A stretch of 51,004 nucleotides of DNA from Natrinema thermotolerans DSM 11552 (GTDB lineage: Archaea; Halobacteriota; Halobacteria; Halobacteriales; Natrialbaceae). A program made the position numbers and the translations under genes. The notes beneath the pieces were generated by a model that was not told the DNA's origin, ran no database searches, and worked only from the letters and a program-made list of their open reading frames with translations. Shown piece by piece: positions 1-8,069 of the stretch; position 1 is the first letter of the stretch, and each line of letters begins with the position of its first letter. The stretch spans positions 1-51,004 of the forward strand of contig AOIR01000005.1 in assembly GCA_000337115.1 (NCBI GenBank), in the 5' to 3' direction.

Positions 1-121
1 GATGGGTGGTCCGGATTGCCGACAGCGACTACGGACAAGCGTCCTGCTATCGTGGCAGCACGGAGCGGCCACACCCTCCCCAGCCGATTCACTCGCTCCC
101 TTCAGTCGCTCGCTCATCCAC

Positions 122-144
122 TGGAAGATGCGGAGCATCTTCCA
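122..144. repeat. Perfect 10-bp hairpin in the left intergenic region
   Basis: TGGAAGATGC (122-131) and GCATCTTCCA (135-144) pair perfectly around a 3-nt loop. It lies in 253 bases with no convincing gene, downstream of the minus-strand sulfatase. The flanks carry CACTCGC/TCGCTCG-type repetitive text. It could be a bidirectional terminator or part of a dispersed haloarchaeal intergenic repeat. I see no other gene in 1-253. Confidence 0.5.
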
Positions 145-253
145 AGCAGTCGCTCGTTTCACTCGCGACGACCCCGCACGAGGTTATCGGCCGCTCTCGC
201 TAGCGCTCGATCGGCAGACAGCGCGCGCCACCGCACGTTCTGAAGAACCAAAG

Positions 254-1729
254 CTACGAGGCGTTCTCGAGGACACCGCTCACCCACAGCCGGTTCGGAT
301 CCGCCGTCTCGTCCATCCACTCGATCAGCCGCTCGCGCATTTCCCTCCGGGCGTTCGCGTAGTCGGGGTGATCGATCAGGTTCTGCAGTTCGGCGGGATC
401 GGCCTCGAGGTCGTACAGTTCGTCGATATCGGGACCGTTGTAGACGTATTTGTACGCCGCCGTCCGGACCATCCGCTGGCTGTAGAGGCCGAACTCGTCG
501 CCGTGGTACTGGGCGAACGTCGAGTCGCGCCACTCGAGGTCGGCGGGCGGCTCGCCCCCGTTCTCGAGCAGCGGGACCAGGCTCCGCGAGTCGAAGCTCT
601 CCGGAACGGGTACCTCGGCGATCTCGAGGAACGTCGCCGCGAGGTCGTGGAGGTGGACCGGCGTCTCGCAGGTCTCGCCGTCGGTGACGCCGGGCCAGCG
701 GACCTGTAGCGGGATCCGGTAAGTGTCGTCGTACATCAGCGGCCCCTTGTTGAACTGGCGGTGGCTCCCGGCGAAGTCCCCGTGATCGGAGGCGTGGACG
801 ACGACGGTCTCGTCGGCCAGTCCGTGGTCGTCGAGGGCCCCGAGGACCCGCTCGAGTTGGTGATCGATCATCGTGAGAAACCCCCAGTACTTCGCGAGCG
901 CCTCGGCCCACAGCTCCCAGTCGAAGTCCGCAACGCCGCGGTAGGCGAGGTAGTTCTCGTGGACGCGCGGTTTCCCGTCGTAGGTCTCCGCGTAGCTGTC
1001 GGGTGGCTCGATGTCGGCGGGATCGTACATCGAGGCGTAGGGTTCCGGGACGACGTAGGGGTGGTGGGGCCCGTAGAAATCCGTTCGGTGGAAGAACGGG
1101 CCGTCCCGGTCGCCGTCGGCGTGGGACTCGATCGCGTCGATCGTCCGCTCGGCGAGGAAGTACGCACGCGTCTCCTCGACGTCGATGGGGGACTTCGCGG
1201 CGACGAACGTCCCGTTTTCGCCGTCTCTTGGATCCTCGCCGGTGTAGATCGCCTCCTCGAGTGCGACCTCGCCGACGGGCGTGCCACGCTCCCTGCGGTA
1301 CTCGCGAAACGCCTCGTCGATGTCGTCGTGGTGCGTGTCGCTCCCGCCGAGATACGAGAAGCCGAAGTCGGCCGGCGTCCGCTCGCGACCGACGTGCCAC
1401 TTGCCCGTGTAGGTCAGGTCGTAGCCGGCCGCGACGAGTTCCTCCGAGAACGTCGGCAACTCGTCGGGGAGATCCTCCCGGATTGCGTCGGGCTCGTGGC
1501 AGTTGTTCAACATCCCGTGGCCGTGGGGGAACTGCCCCGTCAGCAGCGACGCACGAGCGCTCGAGCAGATGCTGATCGGGGTGACCGCCTGCTGGAAGCG
1601 GACCCCTTCGCTCGAGAGCGAGTCGATCGCCTCGGTCTCGACCGGCGGTCCGTCGGGCGCGCTGGCGTCGTATCGCTCCTGATCGGTGAGGACGAACAGG
1701 ACGTTCGGGCGGGAGTCGGAGTCGGCCAT
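254..1729 (-). CDS. Sulfatase-family hydrolase (alkaline phosphatase superfamily)
   Basis: A protein of 491 aa likely to hydrolyse sulfate (or phosphate/phosphonate) monoesters; the substrate cannot be read from sequence. The N-terminus NVLFVLTDQERYD matches the sulfatase opening with its metal-binding Asp. The nucleophile region is ICSSARASLLTG with Cys55. A later HASDHGDFAGSH block followed by FNKGPLMYDD supplies further metal and substrate ligands. The usual maturation motif C-x-P-x-R reads C-S-S-A-R here, so the proline is missing while Cys and Arg remain. The start MADSDSRPN was chosen because the 33 upstream in-frame codons look non-coding. There is no signal peptide, so it is probably cytoplasmic. 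No sulfatase-maturing enzyme is nearby. Confidence 0.88.
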   Translation of the reverse strand: MADSDSRPNVLFVLTDQERYDASAPDGPPVETEAIDSLSSEGVRFQQAVTPISICSSARASLLTGQFPHGHGMLNNCHEPDAIREDLPDELPTFSEELVAAGYDLTYTGKWHVGRERTPADFGFSYLGGSDTHHDDIDEAFREYRRERGTPVGEVALEEAIYTGEDPRDGENGTFVAAKSPIDVEETRAYFLAERTIDAIESHADGDRDGPFFHRTDFYGPHHPYVVPEPYASMYDPADIEPPDSYAETYDGKPRVHENYLAYRGVADFDWELWAEALAKYWGFLTMIDHQLERVLGALDDHGLADETVVVHASDHGDFAGSHRQFNKGPLMYDDTYRIPLQVRWPGVTDGETCETPVHLHDLAATFLEIAEVPVPESFDSRSLVPLLENGGEPPADLEWRDSTFAQYHGDEFGLYSQRMVRTAAYKYVYNGPDIDELYDLEADPAELQNLIDHPDYANARREMRERLIEWMDETADPNRLWVSGVLENAS

Positions 1730-1860
1730 CGACCGTCGTACACCCCGGTCGCAGTTAATGGTGGGACCTGCGGCGGCTCTCGGCGACTCGCGCGGCTGCT
1801 GTATAAGACGCAACCGCGTGAACCCCACCGTTCATTGGGCCGCCCTTCGAGGGCCCGCAC

Positions 1861-2091
1861 GTGCCGACAGCGTACTGCGACGAGTGTGGGTGGGAGTATC
1901 GGACCGACGGGGAAACCGGGGAACTCAGCCGGGCGATGATCGACCACTTCGTCGAGACCGGTCACTCGCCGGTCGAGCGCCACGACGCGGACAATCGCCC
2001 CGAAAACGGCGGTGATAGTCGGGGAGCCAAAGCGCAGTCGGCAGGGCGGCCGGAGTCGGGAACGGGAGCGCAGCGGCCAAACCGCGAGTGA
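1861..2091 (+). CDS. Small zinc-finger-like protein, GTG start
   Basis: A 76-aa protein starting MPTAYCDECGWEY. C-x2-C near the N-terminus and a later H-x5-G-H (DHFVETGH) could bind one zinc, as in many haloarchaeal micro-proteins. After about residue 45 the sequence becomes a hydrophilic low-complexity tail. It starts with GTG at 1861 and no in-frame ATG precedes it. It converges with hisS, the two stop codons lying 1 nt apart. The function is unknown; the conserved N-terminal half is the reason to call it real. Confidence 0.6.
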   Translation: MPTAYCDECGWEYRTDGETGELSRAMIDHFVETGHSPVERHDADNRPENGGDSRGAKAQSAGRPESGTGAQRPNRE

Positions 2092-2092
2092 G

Positions 2093-3391
2093 TCAGGCGA
2101 GGTCCTCGAACGTCGGTCGCTCGCGGTCGCCGGGGAACTCGTCGACGGGGACCTGCGTCTGGTCACCCGATTCCATATCCTTGATCGTCACCTCGTCGTT
2201 CTCGAGGTCCTGTTCGCCGACGATGACGACCGTCTCGGCGTTGATCGAGTCGGCGTAGTCCAGTTGCGCGCCGAACGACCGGCCCGCGATGTCCGTCTCG
2301 ACGACGTGGCCACGATCGCGCAGTTCGCCGACGATCCGGGCCGCTTCGGCGCGCGTGTCTCCGATCTGGAGGACGTAGTAGTCGGTCGTCACGTCTTCTT
2401 CGGGCCAGACGCCGGCCCGTTGGCAGAGCAACGCGAGCGTCGCGTGGCCCGGCGCGACGCCGACCGCCGGCGTCGGCTGGCCGCCGAAGCTCTCGATGAG
2501 GTCGTCGTAGCGCCCGCCCCCGAAGATCGACCGCGACACCTCGCCCGCGGAGTCGAAACACTCGAAGACGACGCCCGTGTAGTAGTCCAGTCCGCGGGCC
2601 GTCTCGAGCGAGATCGTACAGTACTCCCGGGCACCGAAGTCCTCGGCCGCGTCCAGCACGTTCTGTAAGTTCTCGACCGCCGCGGTGACGCGCTCGGTCC
2701 CCGCGAACTCCTCGACTTCCTCGAGGTCGCCGGCCGCGATGAGGTCGCCGAACTCGGCTGCCTGATCCGCCGACAGGCCTGCGTCGATCAGCAGGTCGTG
2801 GTATTCCGCCCGCGAGAGCTTGTCCGATTTATCGACCGCGCGGATCGCCGCCTCGGTGTCGACGTCGGCCTCGTAGCTCTCGAGGACACCCCCGAGGATG
2901 TCCCGGTGGGAGATCCGGAACTCGAAGTGGTCGCCGGTCAGTCCCAGCCCGGTCAGGGCGTCGGCGGCCCACGCGAGGATCTCGGCGTCGGCCGTCGGCT
3001 CCGACGAGCCGAAGATGTCGACGTTGGTCTGGTAGAACTCGCGGTAGCGGCCCTGCTGGACCTGCTCGTAGCGCCAGAACGGCCGCGTAGAGACCCACTT
3101 GATCGGCTTCGAGAGTTCCTGCTGTTTCGCGACGACCATCCGGGCGACGGTCGGCGTCAGCTCCGGCGTCAGCGTGACGTGGCGACCGCTCTGATCCTCG
3201 AAGGCGTAGAGTTCGTCGACGATGTCGTCGCCGCTCTTGTCCGTCCACATCTCTGCGCGTTCCAGCGCCGGGGTCCCGATCTCGCGAAAGCCGTACTCGC
3301 GGGCAGTGTCCTCCAGCACGTCGATGGCCTCCCGTCTGGCGGCCATCTCGCCGGGGTAGAAGTCACGAAAGCCCTTGATCCGGTCGTACAT
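2093..3391 (-). CDS. hisS: Histidine--tRNA ligase
   Basis: A class II aminoacyl-tRNA synthetase of 432 aa that charges tRNA-His. It opens with MYDRIKGFRDFYPGEM, the HisRS N-terminus. Motif 2 is the RPFWRYEQVQQGRYREFYQ block. The HisRS-specific histidine-A loop is GLDYYTGVVFE. Motif 3 is around FGGGRYDDL, followed by VGVAPGHATL. The C-terminal ~95 residues form the anticodon-binding domain (YVLQIGDTRAEAARIV). Length is normal for the family. It appears monocistronic and converges with the small zinc-finger gene downstream. Confidence 0.96.
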   Translation of the reverse strand: MYDRIKGFRDFYPGEMAARREAIDVLEDTAREYGFREIGTPALERAEMWTDKSGDDIVDELYAFEDQSGRHVTLTPELTPTVARMVVAKQQELSKPIKWVSTRPFWRYEQVQQGRYREFYQTNVDIFGSSEPTADAEILAWAADALTGLGLTGDHFEFRISHRDILGGVLESYEADVDTEAAIRAVDKSDKLSRAEYHDLLIDAGLSADQAAEFGDLIAAGDLEEVEEFAGTERVTAAVENLQNVLDAAEDFGAREYCTISLETARGLDYYTGVVFECFDSAGEVSRSIFGGGRYDDLIESFGGQPTPAVGVAPGHATLALLCQRAGVWPEEDVTTDYYVLQIGDTRAEAARIVGELRDRGHVVETDIAGRSFGAQLDYADSINAETVVIVGEQDLENDEVTIKDMESGDQTQVPVDEFPGDRERPTFEDLA

Positions 3392-3530
3392 GGATATCCG
3401 TTCGGGGACGCCGAACTTCTATCCTTTCGTTCCGCTCCCGCGCGCTCGCGGTCGCCACCCGTTTGCGTCAGCCTGCTTCCCTTCGTTCCACCAGTCCCGT
3501 TCCGATCCCATCCCGTCGATCGATGTCGAC

Positions 3531-3641
3531 CTGCACCCGACACCGACTGTGCAACGCGTCGCCGACGCCCACGGCTGGCAGGTGACGATTACCGAAAGCG
3601 AGGCCGTCGGGGCCCGGTTCGAGTTCGCGCGCGGCGGGTAG
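3531..3641 (+). pseudogene. Remnant of a histidine-kinase ATPase-domain C-terminus
   Basis: A 36-codon in-frame stretch ending in TAG reads VADAHGWQVTITESEAVG then ARFEFARGG. This matches the last helix and strand of HATPase_c domains of haloarchaeal PAS kinases. The intact kinase at 41966-43852 ends with IARAHDWGIDVTESAAGG then ARFEF at the same place. None of the upstream kinase (H box, N box, G1, G2) is present in 3392-3530, so this is a decayed 3' end. The rest of 3392-3661 holds nothing I recognise. Confidence 0.65.
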
Positions 3642-3661
3642 GGACCGGAGCGACACCGCCG

Positions 3662-4252
3662 TCAGCGGATGTTCGTCACGTACGTCTGATCGTGATCGGG
3701 GAAGTAGTCCGCGATCGCCGCCCGCCCCTCCACCTCGGCGATGAGCGCCCGGAGTTCCGCCTCGTAGTCGGCCCGATCGATCTCCTCGCTCGGACCGACC
3801 GTCACGTCCAGTCGGTCGTCGACGAGCCGGTCGACGGCCGAGCGACCGAAGCCCGACAGCGGGGCGATGTAATCGATGTCGTGGCGGTCCTCGAGGCTCT
3901 GGGCCTGTGCCCGCGAGACGGTCGGCACGCGGTCGTCCCGGCGGGTGCCGTCGGCGATGGCGTCGAACTCCCGTGTCGCCAGTCGCTCCAAGGCATGCTG
4001 GTGGACGTGCTGGATGCCGTTTCGCGGGAACCCGTCCTCGCGGATGCGATCGACGGCCTCGCGGGCGACGTCGGGATCACACTCGAGGCGTTCGAAGGCA
4101 AAGCCCGCGGACTCGGCCGTCTCGCGGGCGTGTTGCCAGTCGTCGCTGATCCCGAAGTGGGCCGTCAGTAGCGTCACGTCGTAGAACTCCTCGAGCAAGA
4201 GTGCGGCCAGCGTCGAGTCCTTGCCGCCGCTGTAGAGCAGTCCGAGCTCCAT
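3662..4252 (-). CDS. PP-loop ATPase, COG2117-type
   Basis: A 196-aa protein with the N-type PP-loop signature LLYSGGKDSTLAAL at residues 6-19, which binds ATP and adenylates a substrate in tRNA-thiolation and ligase enzymes. The rest (VTLLTAHFGISDDWQHA, DAIADGTRRDDRVP) follows the archaeal PP-loop family once described as a predicted subunit of a tRNA methyltransferase. The actual substrate is unknown. The ATG at 4252 overlaps the PDCD5 stop codon (TGATG), implying coupled translation; an in-frame GTG one codon upstream is an alternative. It lies third in an S19e-PDCD5-PP-loop run. Confidence 0.8.
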   Translation of the reverse strand: MELGLLYSGGKDSTLAALLLEEFYDVTLLTAHFGISDDWQHARETAESAGFAFERLECDPDVAREAVDRIREDGFPRNGIQHVHQHALERLATREFDAIADGTRRDDRVPTVSRAQAQSLEDRHDIDYIAPLSGFGRSAVDRLVDDRLDVTVGPSEEIDRADYEAELRALIAEVEGRAAIADYFPDHDQTYVTNIR

Positions 4253-4602
4253 CACCGGCGCTGGATGTCGAAGCTCTGGGAGTCGGGTTTCAGCTCCTTG
4301 AGGAGCTGTTTCATCTTGTCGTCGTCGATCTTCCCCTGAATGCGGCCGCTACGGGCGAGGCTGATGACCTGGCGCTCGACCTGTTCGCCGAACTGGGGCT
4401 TGCTCATCTTGACGGTGTTGAGCCGCTTGCGGGCGTCGTCGGTCAGGTGCTGGCGCAACACGGCCTTCTTCTGGGCTTCGGCCTGCTGCTGGGCCGCCTC
4501 CTGACCGCCCTCGCCCTGTTGGGCCTCGGCCCGGTCCTGTAGCTGCTCCATTTTCTTCTGTCGGAGCTCCTCGAGTTTCTCCTCGTCCGGTGAGCCACTC
4601 AT
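4252..4602 (-). CDS. DNA-binding protein of the PDCD5 family
   Basis: A 116-aa, highly charged helical protein. It opens with [20 protein letters not shown], then a Gln/Ala/Glu-rich helix (about 25-50), then the conserved core from [20 protein letters not shown] through [20 protein letters not shown]. This is the archaeal homologue of eukaryotic PDCD5 (TFAR19). Archaeal members bind nucleic acid and are usually coded beside S19e, as here (104 nt downstream). Its cellular role in archaea is not settled. The ATG lies just after a gap rich in GC; the length matches the family. Confidence 0.92.
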   Translation of the reverse strand: MSGSPDEEKLEELRQKKMEQLQDRAEAQQGEGGQEAAQQQAEAQKKAVLRQHLTDDARKRLNTVKMSKPQFGEQVERQVISLARSGRIQGKIDDDKMKQLLKELKPDSQSFDIQRR

Positions 4603-4706
4603 GGTTGTTACGTACTTGTCCGGCGGGCGGGAAAATGATTACGGACGACGGAAGCGTCGCTCTGGGCGGCGAAATCGATGCGAGAACAGTGCGACGGGTA
4701 CCGCGA

Positions 4707-5162
4707 TTACGCGTAGCGCTCGAGTTCCGGGCGGTCGAGTTCCTCGAGGACCTCGTCGGCGGTCTCGTCGAGCAGACTCCGGCCGTCGGCAGTGATACGA
4801 CGACCCTCACCCTCGGCGGTCTCGACGAGGTCTTCCTCCTCGAGCTGCTGGAGGATGGTCCGGATGAGGTTCTTCGAGCCGTCGGTTCGCTTCGCGGGCG
4901 CGACCTGATAGCGGTTCGAGCCGCCCTTCGCGCCGCCGTACTCCGTCGAGAGTCGCTCGACGCCGATCGGGCCGCGGTCGGCGACCTTGCGCAGGAGGCT
5001 GGCCGCGCGGGTGGCCCAGAAGTCGTCCTGCTCGGGCGGCAGTTCGTTGGCGACGCCGCTCTTGGCGAATTTGCCCCAGTCCGGTTCCTCGAGTCGGTCC
5101 GCGAGATCGTCGGCGAGCGCCTCGATGAGGTCGTCCGCCGGAACGTCGTACATCGTAGCCAT
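4707..5162 (-). CDS. rps19e: 30S ribosomal protein S19e
   Basis: A 151-aa ribosomal protein found in archaea and eukaryotes but not bacteria, part of the small subunit head. It opens MATMYDVPADDLIEALADDL. Family blocks include WATRAASLLRKV, GVERLSTEYGGAKGG and the winged-helix end ILQQLEEEDLVETAEGEGRR. The ATG at 5162 was chosen because the longer in-frame extension runs antisense through thiL. A TTTAAG-like element lies just upstream of the start, so the S19e-PDCD5-PP-loop run probably begins here. It is divergent from thiL, 96 nt away. Confidence 0.95.
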   Translation of the reverse strand: MATMYDVPADDLIEALADDLADRLEEPDWGKFAKSGVANELPPEQDDFWATRAASLLRKVADRGPIGVERLSTEYGGAKGGSNRYQVAPAKRTDGSKNLIRTILQQLEEEDLVETAEGEGRRITADGRSLLDETADEVLEELDRPELERYA

Positions 5163-5258
5163 TGGCGTGTGATTTCCGTCCGCGGCATTTAAGACCATCG
5201 TATCGTGCCGATCCGGCCGGCCCGGACCGCTTTTCGCCCTCGAGTCGAAACGGGGGGT

Positions 5259-6137
5259 ATGGACGAACGCGCCGCCCTCCGACTGCTCGAGGGGGAACTC
5301 GCGGCGGCCGGCGACGACGCGGCCGTCGTCGACGGACTGGTCGTGACGACGGACATGCTGCACGATCGAACCGACTTTCCGGACGGCACGACCCGGTATA
5401 CCGCCGGCTGGCGCGCTATCGGCGCGTCGCTGTCGGACGTCGCCGCGATGGGTGCCGAGGCGACGGCCGCGGTCGCAGCCTACGCCGCACCGACCTTCGA
5501 ACGGGACGAACTGCTCGCCTTCGTTCGTGGCGCGAGCGAAATCTGCGACCACGTCGACGCCGAATACGTCGGCGGCGACCTCGACGGCCACGACGAGTTC
5601 ACGACGGCGACGACCGCGATCGGCCGCGCCGACGATCCCGTCCGCCGGTCGGGGGCCCGCCCCGGCGACCGCGTCTGCGTCACCGGCACCCTCGGCCGCA
5701 GCGCAGCCGCGCTCGAGTTGTTCGATCGGGGCCACACCGAGCGGGCGAACGAACTGTTTCGGTTTCGCCCACGGATCGCGGCCGGTCGAGCCCTCGCCCC
5801 GCACGCGAGCGCGATGATGGACTCGAGCGATGGGCTTGCCCGCTCGCTGCATCAACTGGCCGAAGCGAGCGATTGCGGCTTCGAGATCGAGTCGGCGGCG
5901 GTCCCGATTGACGACGACGTCCGCGAACTCGCCGATGGTGACGCCGACGCGCTCGATCGTGCGACGACCTTCGGCGAGGACTTCGAACTCGTTGCGACCG
6001 TACCCGAGGAGTCGCTGTCGGCGGTCCGGTCGGCGACCGACGTCCCGCTGTCGGTCCTCGGAACGGTTCGGGAGCGCGACCACGGGATCAGTATGGACGG
6101 CGAACGGCTGGCGGACCGGGGTTACACGCACGGGTAG
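5259..6137 (+). CDS. thiL: Thiamine-monophosphate kinase
   Basis: A 292-aa kinase that phosphorylates thiamine monophosphate to thiamine pyrophosphate, the last step of cofactor synthesis. ThiL/PurM-fold markers are DDAAVVDGLVVTTDMLHD (metal-binding Asp residues), the SDVAAMGAE block, VTGTLGRSAAALEL, and the signature MMDSSDGLARSLHQL. The ATG at 5259 follows a GGGGGG run and begins the family N-terminus MDERAALRLLEG. Somewhat shorter than bacterial ThiL, as usual in haloarchaea. It converges with the M50 protease gene downstream. Confidence 0.93.
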   Translation: MDERAALRLLEGELAAAGDDAAVVDGLVVTTDMLHDRTDFPDGTTRYTAGWRAIGASLSDVAAMGAEATAAVAAYAAPTFERDELLAFVRGASEICDHVDAEYVGGDLDGHDEFTTATTAIGRADDPVRRSGARPGDRVCVTGTLGRSAAALELFDRGHTERANELFRFRPRIAAGRALAPHASAMMDSSDGLARSLHQLAEASDCGFEIESAAVPIDDDVRELADGDADALDRATTFGEDFELVATVPEESLSAVRSATDVPLSVLGTVRERDHGISMDGERLADRGYTHG

Positions 6138-6161
6138 GCGCCGGCGACTGGCGGCAGCGGC

Positions 6162-7328
6162 TCAGCCGATGACCATCACCGGAACCGGCATGAAACAGAG
6201 CAAGCCGAGCCCGAACGTGACGACGCCGAGGACGGTCCGGCCGGTACCGAGGCGGTCGTCCCGGATCGGCGTCGCTGCCCCCGCCGACGCGAACACCGTC
6301 GTCAGCAGCCCCCAGATGATCCAGACCGAGACCGCGTTCACCGTGTACTCCTGGACGTAGTAGAGATAGCCAGCAAGAACGAACAGCGCACCAGGGACGA
6401 GCGCGGCCACGGTGTCGTGGAACTCGCCGGTCATCGCCCGCAAAATGTGGCCGCCGTCGAGTTGGCCGACCGGGATCAGGTTCAGAAACGTGACGAACAT
6501 CCCGACCCACGCGCCGATGACGACCGGGTTCACGCCCGTCGTCGGGTCGTCGCGATACAGCGGCTGGTCGAACGCCGCCGCGAGCAACTCGAGCAGCGGG
6601 GGGTACCCGAGTTCGATCCGGACCGCGTCGGGGTTCTGGAGCAGCGCCGGATCGACGGTCACGGGCGGCAGGTGGAGCCCGATCACGCTCACGACGACCG
6701 TCGCGACCAGCCCCGCGAGCGGCCCGGCGACGCCGATATCGAACAGCGCCTTCCGGTCGGGCATCCGGCCTTTCATCCTGATGACCGCGCCCATCGTCCC
6801 GATGAGCGTCGGGATCGGAATGAAGTAGGGCAGCGAGGCCTCGACCCGGTGGTACCGACTCATGACGTAATGGCCCATCTCGTGAACCATGAGAACGCCG
6901 AGGATCGCCAGCGAGAACGGCCACGCGTGGAGGAGATCGGTCGGGTTCGCGAACGGGTCGAGCGCCGGATACCACCACCACGAGCCGACGAACAGCGTTG
7001 AGGCGACCGTCGCCAGCAACAGCACGACGTTCGTCCAGGGGATCCCGTCGATGCCGCGGGTCGCCGGCTCGGCGACGAGAACGTACTCGCCGTGGCGGCG
7101 TTCGAACTCGAGGTCGTAGCCCCGGTCGTTGAACGTCGGCCAGAGGTCGCGCATGACCCGCTCGGGGTGGGTCAGCGGGTCGCCGTAGTACACTATCTGA
7201 TCGTCCTCGCGCCGGACTTCGTAGACTGCAAACACCGACTCGATCCGATCGATCGGCGGTCCGTCCGCGGGGGAACGGCCGTTACGTTCCGTGCCGTCGA
7301 AGCCGGACCGGTCGCCGTCGTCCATCAT
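6162..7328 (-). CDS. Site-2-protease-type membrane metalloprotease (M50)
   Basis: A 388-aa intramembrane protease. A soluble N-terminal part (about 1-95) precedes several membrane helices. The zinc site has HEMGH at 149-153 and the second motif GQLDGGH with Asp291. FALFDIGVAGPLAG-like text (KALFDIGVAGPLAGL) is the conserved helix of the FtsH-independent M50 class. Such enzymes cut membrane-anchored proteins, often regulators; the substrate is unknown. Two ATG codons are adjacent (7328, 7325); the first was taken. It lies between thiL (convergent) and the DUF7123 gene, 245 nt upstream, which holds no other gene. Confidence 0.9.
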   Translation of the reverse strand: MMDDGDRSGFDGTERNGRSPADGPPIDRIESVFAVYEVRREDDQIVYYGDPLTHPERVMRDLWPTFNDRGYDLEFERRHGEYVLVAEPATRGIDGIPWTNVVLLLATVASTLFVGSWWWYPALDPFANPTDLLHAWPFSLAILGVLMVHEMGHYVMSRYHRVEASLPYFIPIPTLIGTMGAVIRMKGRMPDRKALFDIGVAGPLAGLVATVVVSVIGLHLPPVTVDPALLQNPDAVRIELGYPPLLELLAAAFDQPLYRDDPTTGVNPVVIGAWVGMFVTFLNLIPVGQLDGGHILRAMTGEFHDTVAALVPGALFVLAGYLYYVQEYTVNAVSVWIIWGLLTTVFASAGAATPIRDDRLGTGRTVLGVVTFGLGLLCFMPVPVMVIG

Positions 7329-7573
7329 CCGTGGTTCGACTTGGGGCCGTATAAAACGACTGTCGTCGGCAGCCGAGTCCGTTTCTCGTGGGTTGGACGC
7401 GGCTATCGGCGAGCGGATAGGGATATGGCTGTCGGCGGGAAAACGAGTACGAACCGCGTCGTCGGTAAACGCGTCAACGTGTTCGGAACGTCGTGCCGGA
7501 TAGCGTCGGTGACGCGTCGGCACGCGGGAGCGGACTGCGGGGACGGGCGGACCGGTCGAGCGTCGGTACGGCG

Positions 7574-7813
7574 TTACGCGGGAGCGACACGCCACGTCGT
7601 CGCGCTCGTGTACGACCACTTCTCGATCTCGAGGTCGCTGACCGAGTCGGAGAGCTTGACCATCAACGCGCCGATCTCTTTGGGCGACATCCCGACGTCG
7701 TCCGCGATGAACTTGCCTTTGAAGTACAGCTCGCCGTCTTCGGCACGTTCGCGCAGGTAGCGTTTCAGGCGGCGTTCCTTGCTTTCCGTGGAGGGTTGGG
7801 CTGTCGTACTCAT
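7574..7813 (-). CDS. Small haloarchaeal wHTH-like protein (DUF7123 type)
   Basis: A 79-aa basic/acidic protein opening MSTTAQPSTESKERRLKRYL. The core LYFKGKFIADDVGMSPKEIG reads like a winged-helix DNA-binding segment (SPKEIGALMVKL as the recognition helix) and the end IEKWSYTSATTWRVA is strongly conserved in haloarchaea as I remember it (DUF7123). It may be a small transcription factor, but no target is known. TTATAAAG at 7843-7850 (read on the minus strand) is centred about 33 nt upstream of the ATG, giving a near-leaderless transcript. Confidence 0.8.
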   Translation of the reverse strand: MSTTAQPSTESKERRLKRYLRERAEDGELYFKGKFIADDVGMSPKEIGALMVKLSDSVSDLEIEKWSYTSATTWRVAPA

Positions 7814-8069
7814 CGACGATTCTCCCTTGTGGCGGCGACCCGTTATAAAGAAGGGTTGGTTAGCCCCGTTTCGATTGTGTTCAGCTATCCGGAGGGTAAT
7901 AGACGTTTTATGTTCGGTAATAGAATTATTATCGAACCGCTCATATCCCGTTAGACGTTTTAAAACCGACTCTAACATATTATCTTCGGCTCGACAGACA
8001 TGGGGAGTTCAATGTCGTCTTTCCCGACCGTTTCGCCCGTTCAGCCCGGTCGGTGAACGACGGGAACGA
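7814..8069. promoter_or_regulatory. AT-rich upstream region with an 11-bp direct repeat
   Basis: This gap holds the DUF7123 promoter (TATA at 7843-7850, minus strand) and, beyond it, about 120 bases much richer in AT than the surroundings. TAGACGTTTTA occurs twice, at 7900-7910 and 7952-7962, 52 bp apart. Between them TAATA/TATTA arms flank a short loop. No coding potential is visible. It could hold upstream regulator sites or be the scar of an inserted element. Confidence 0.45.

Noticed and set aside
1-253. Plus-strand frame from position 2 (235 codons)
   Set aside because: Most of it is antisense to the sulfatase; the first 250 bases have no conserved motif and no start context.
2012-2668. 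218-codon plus-strand frame over the hisS 3' half
   Set aside because: Antisense shadow of hisS with no recognisable domain.
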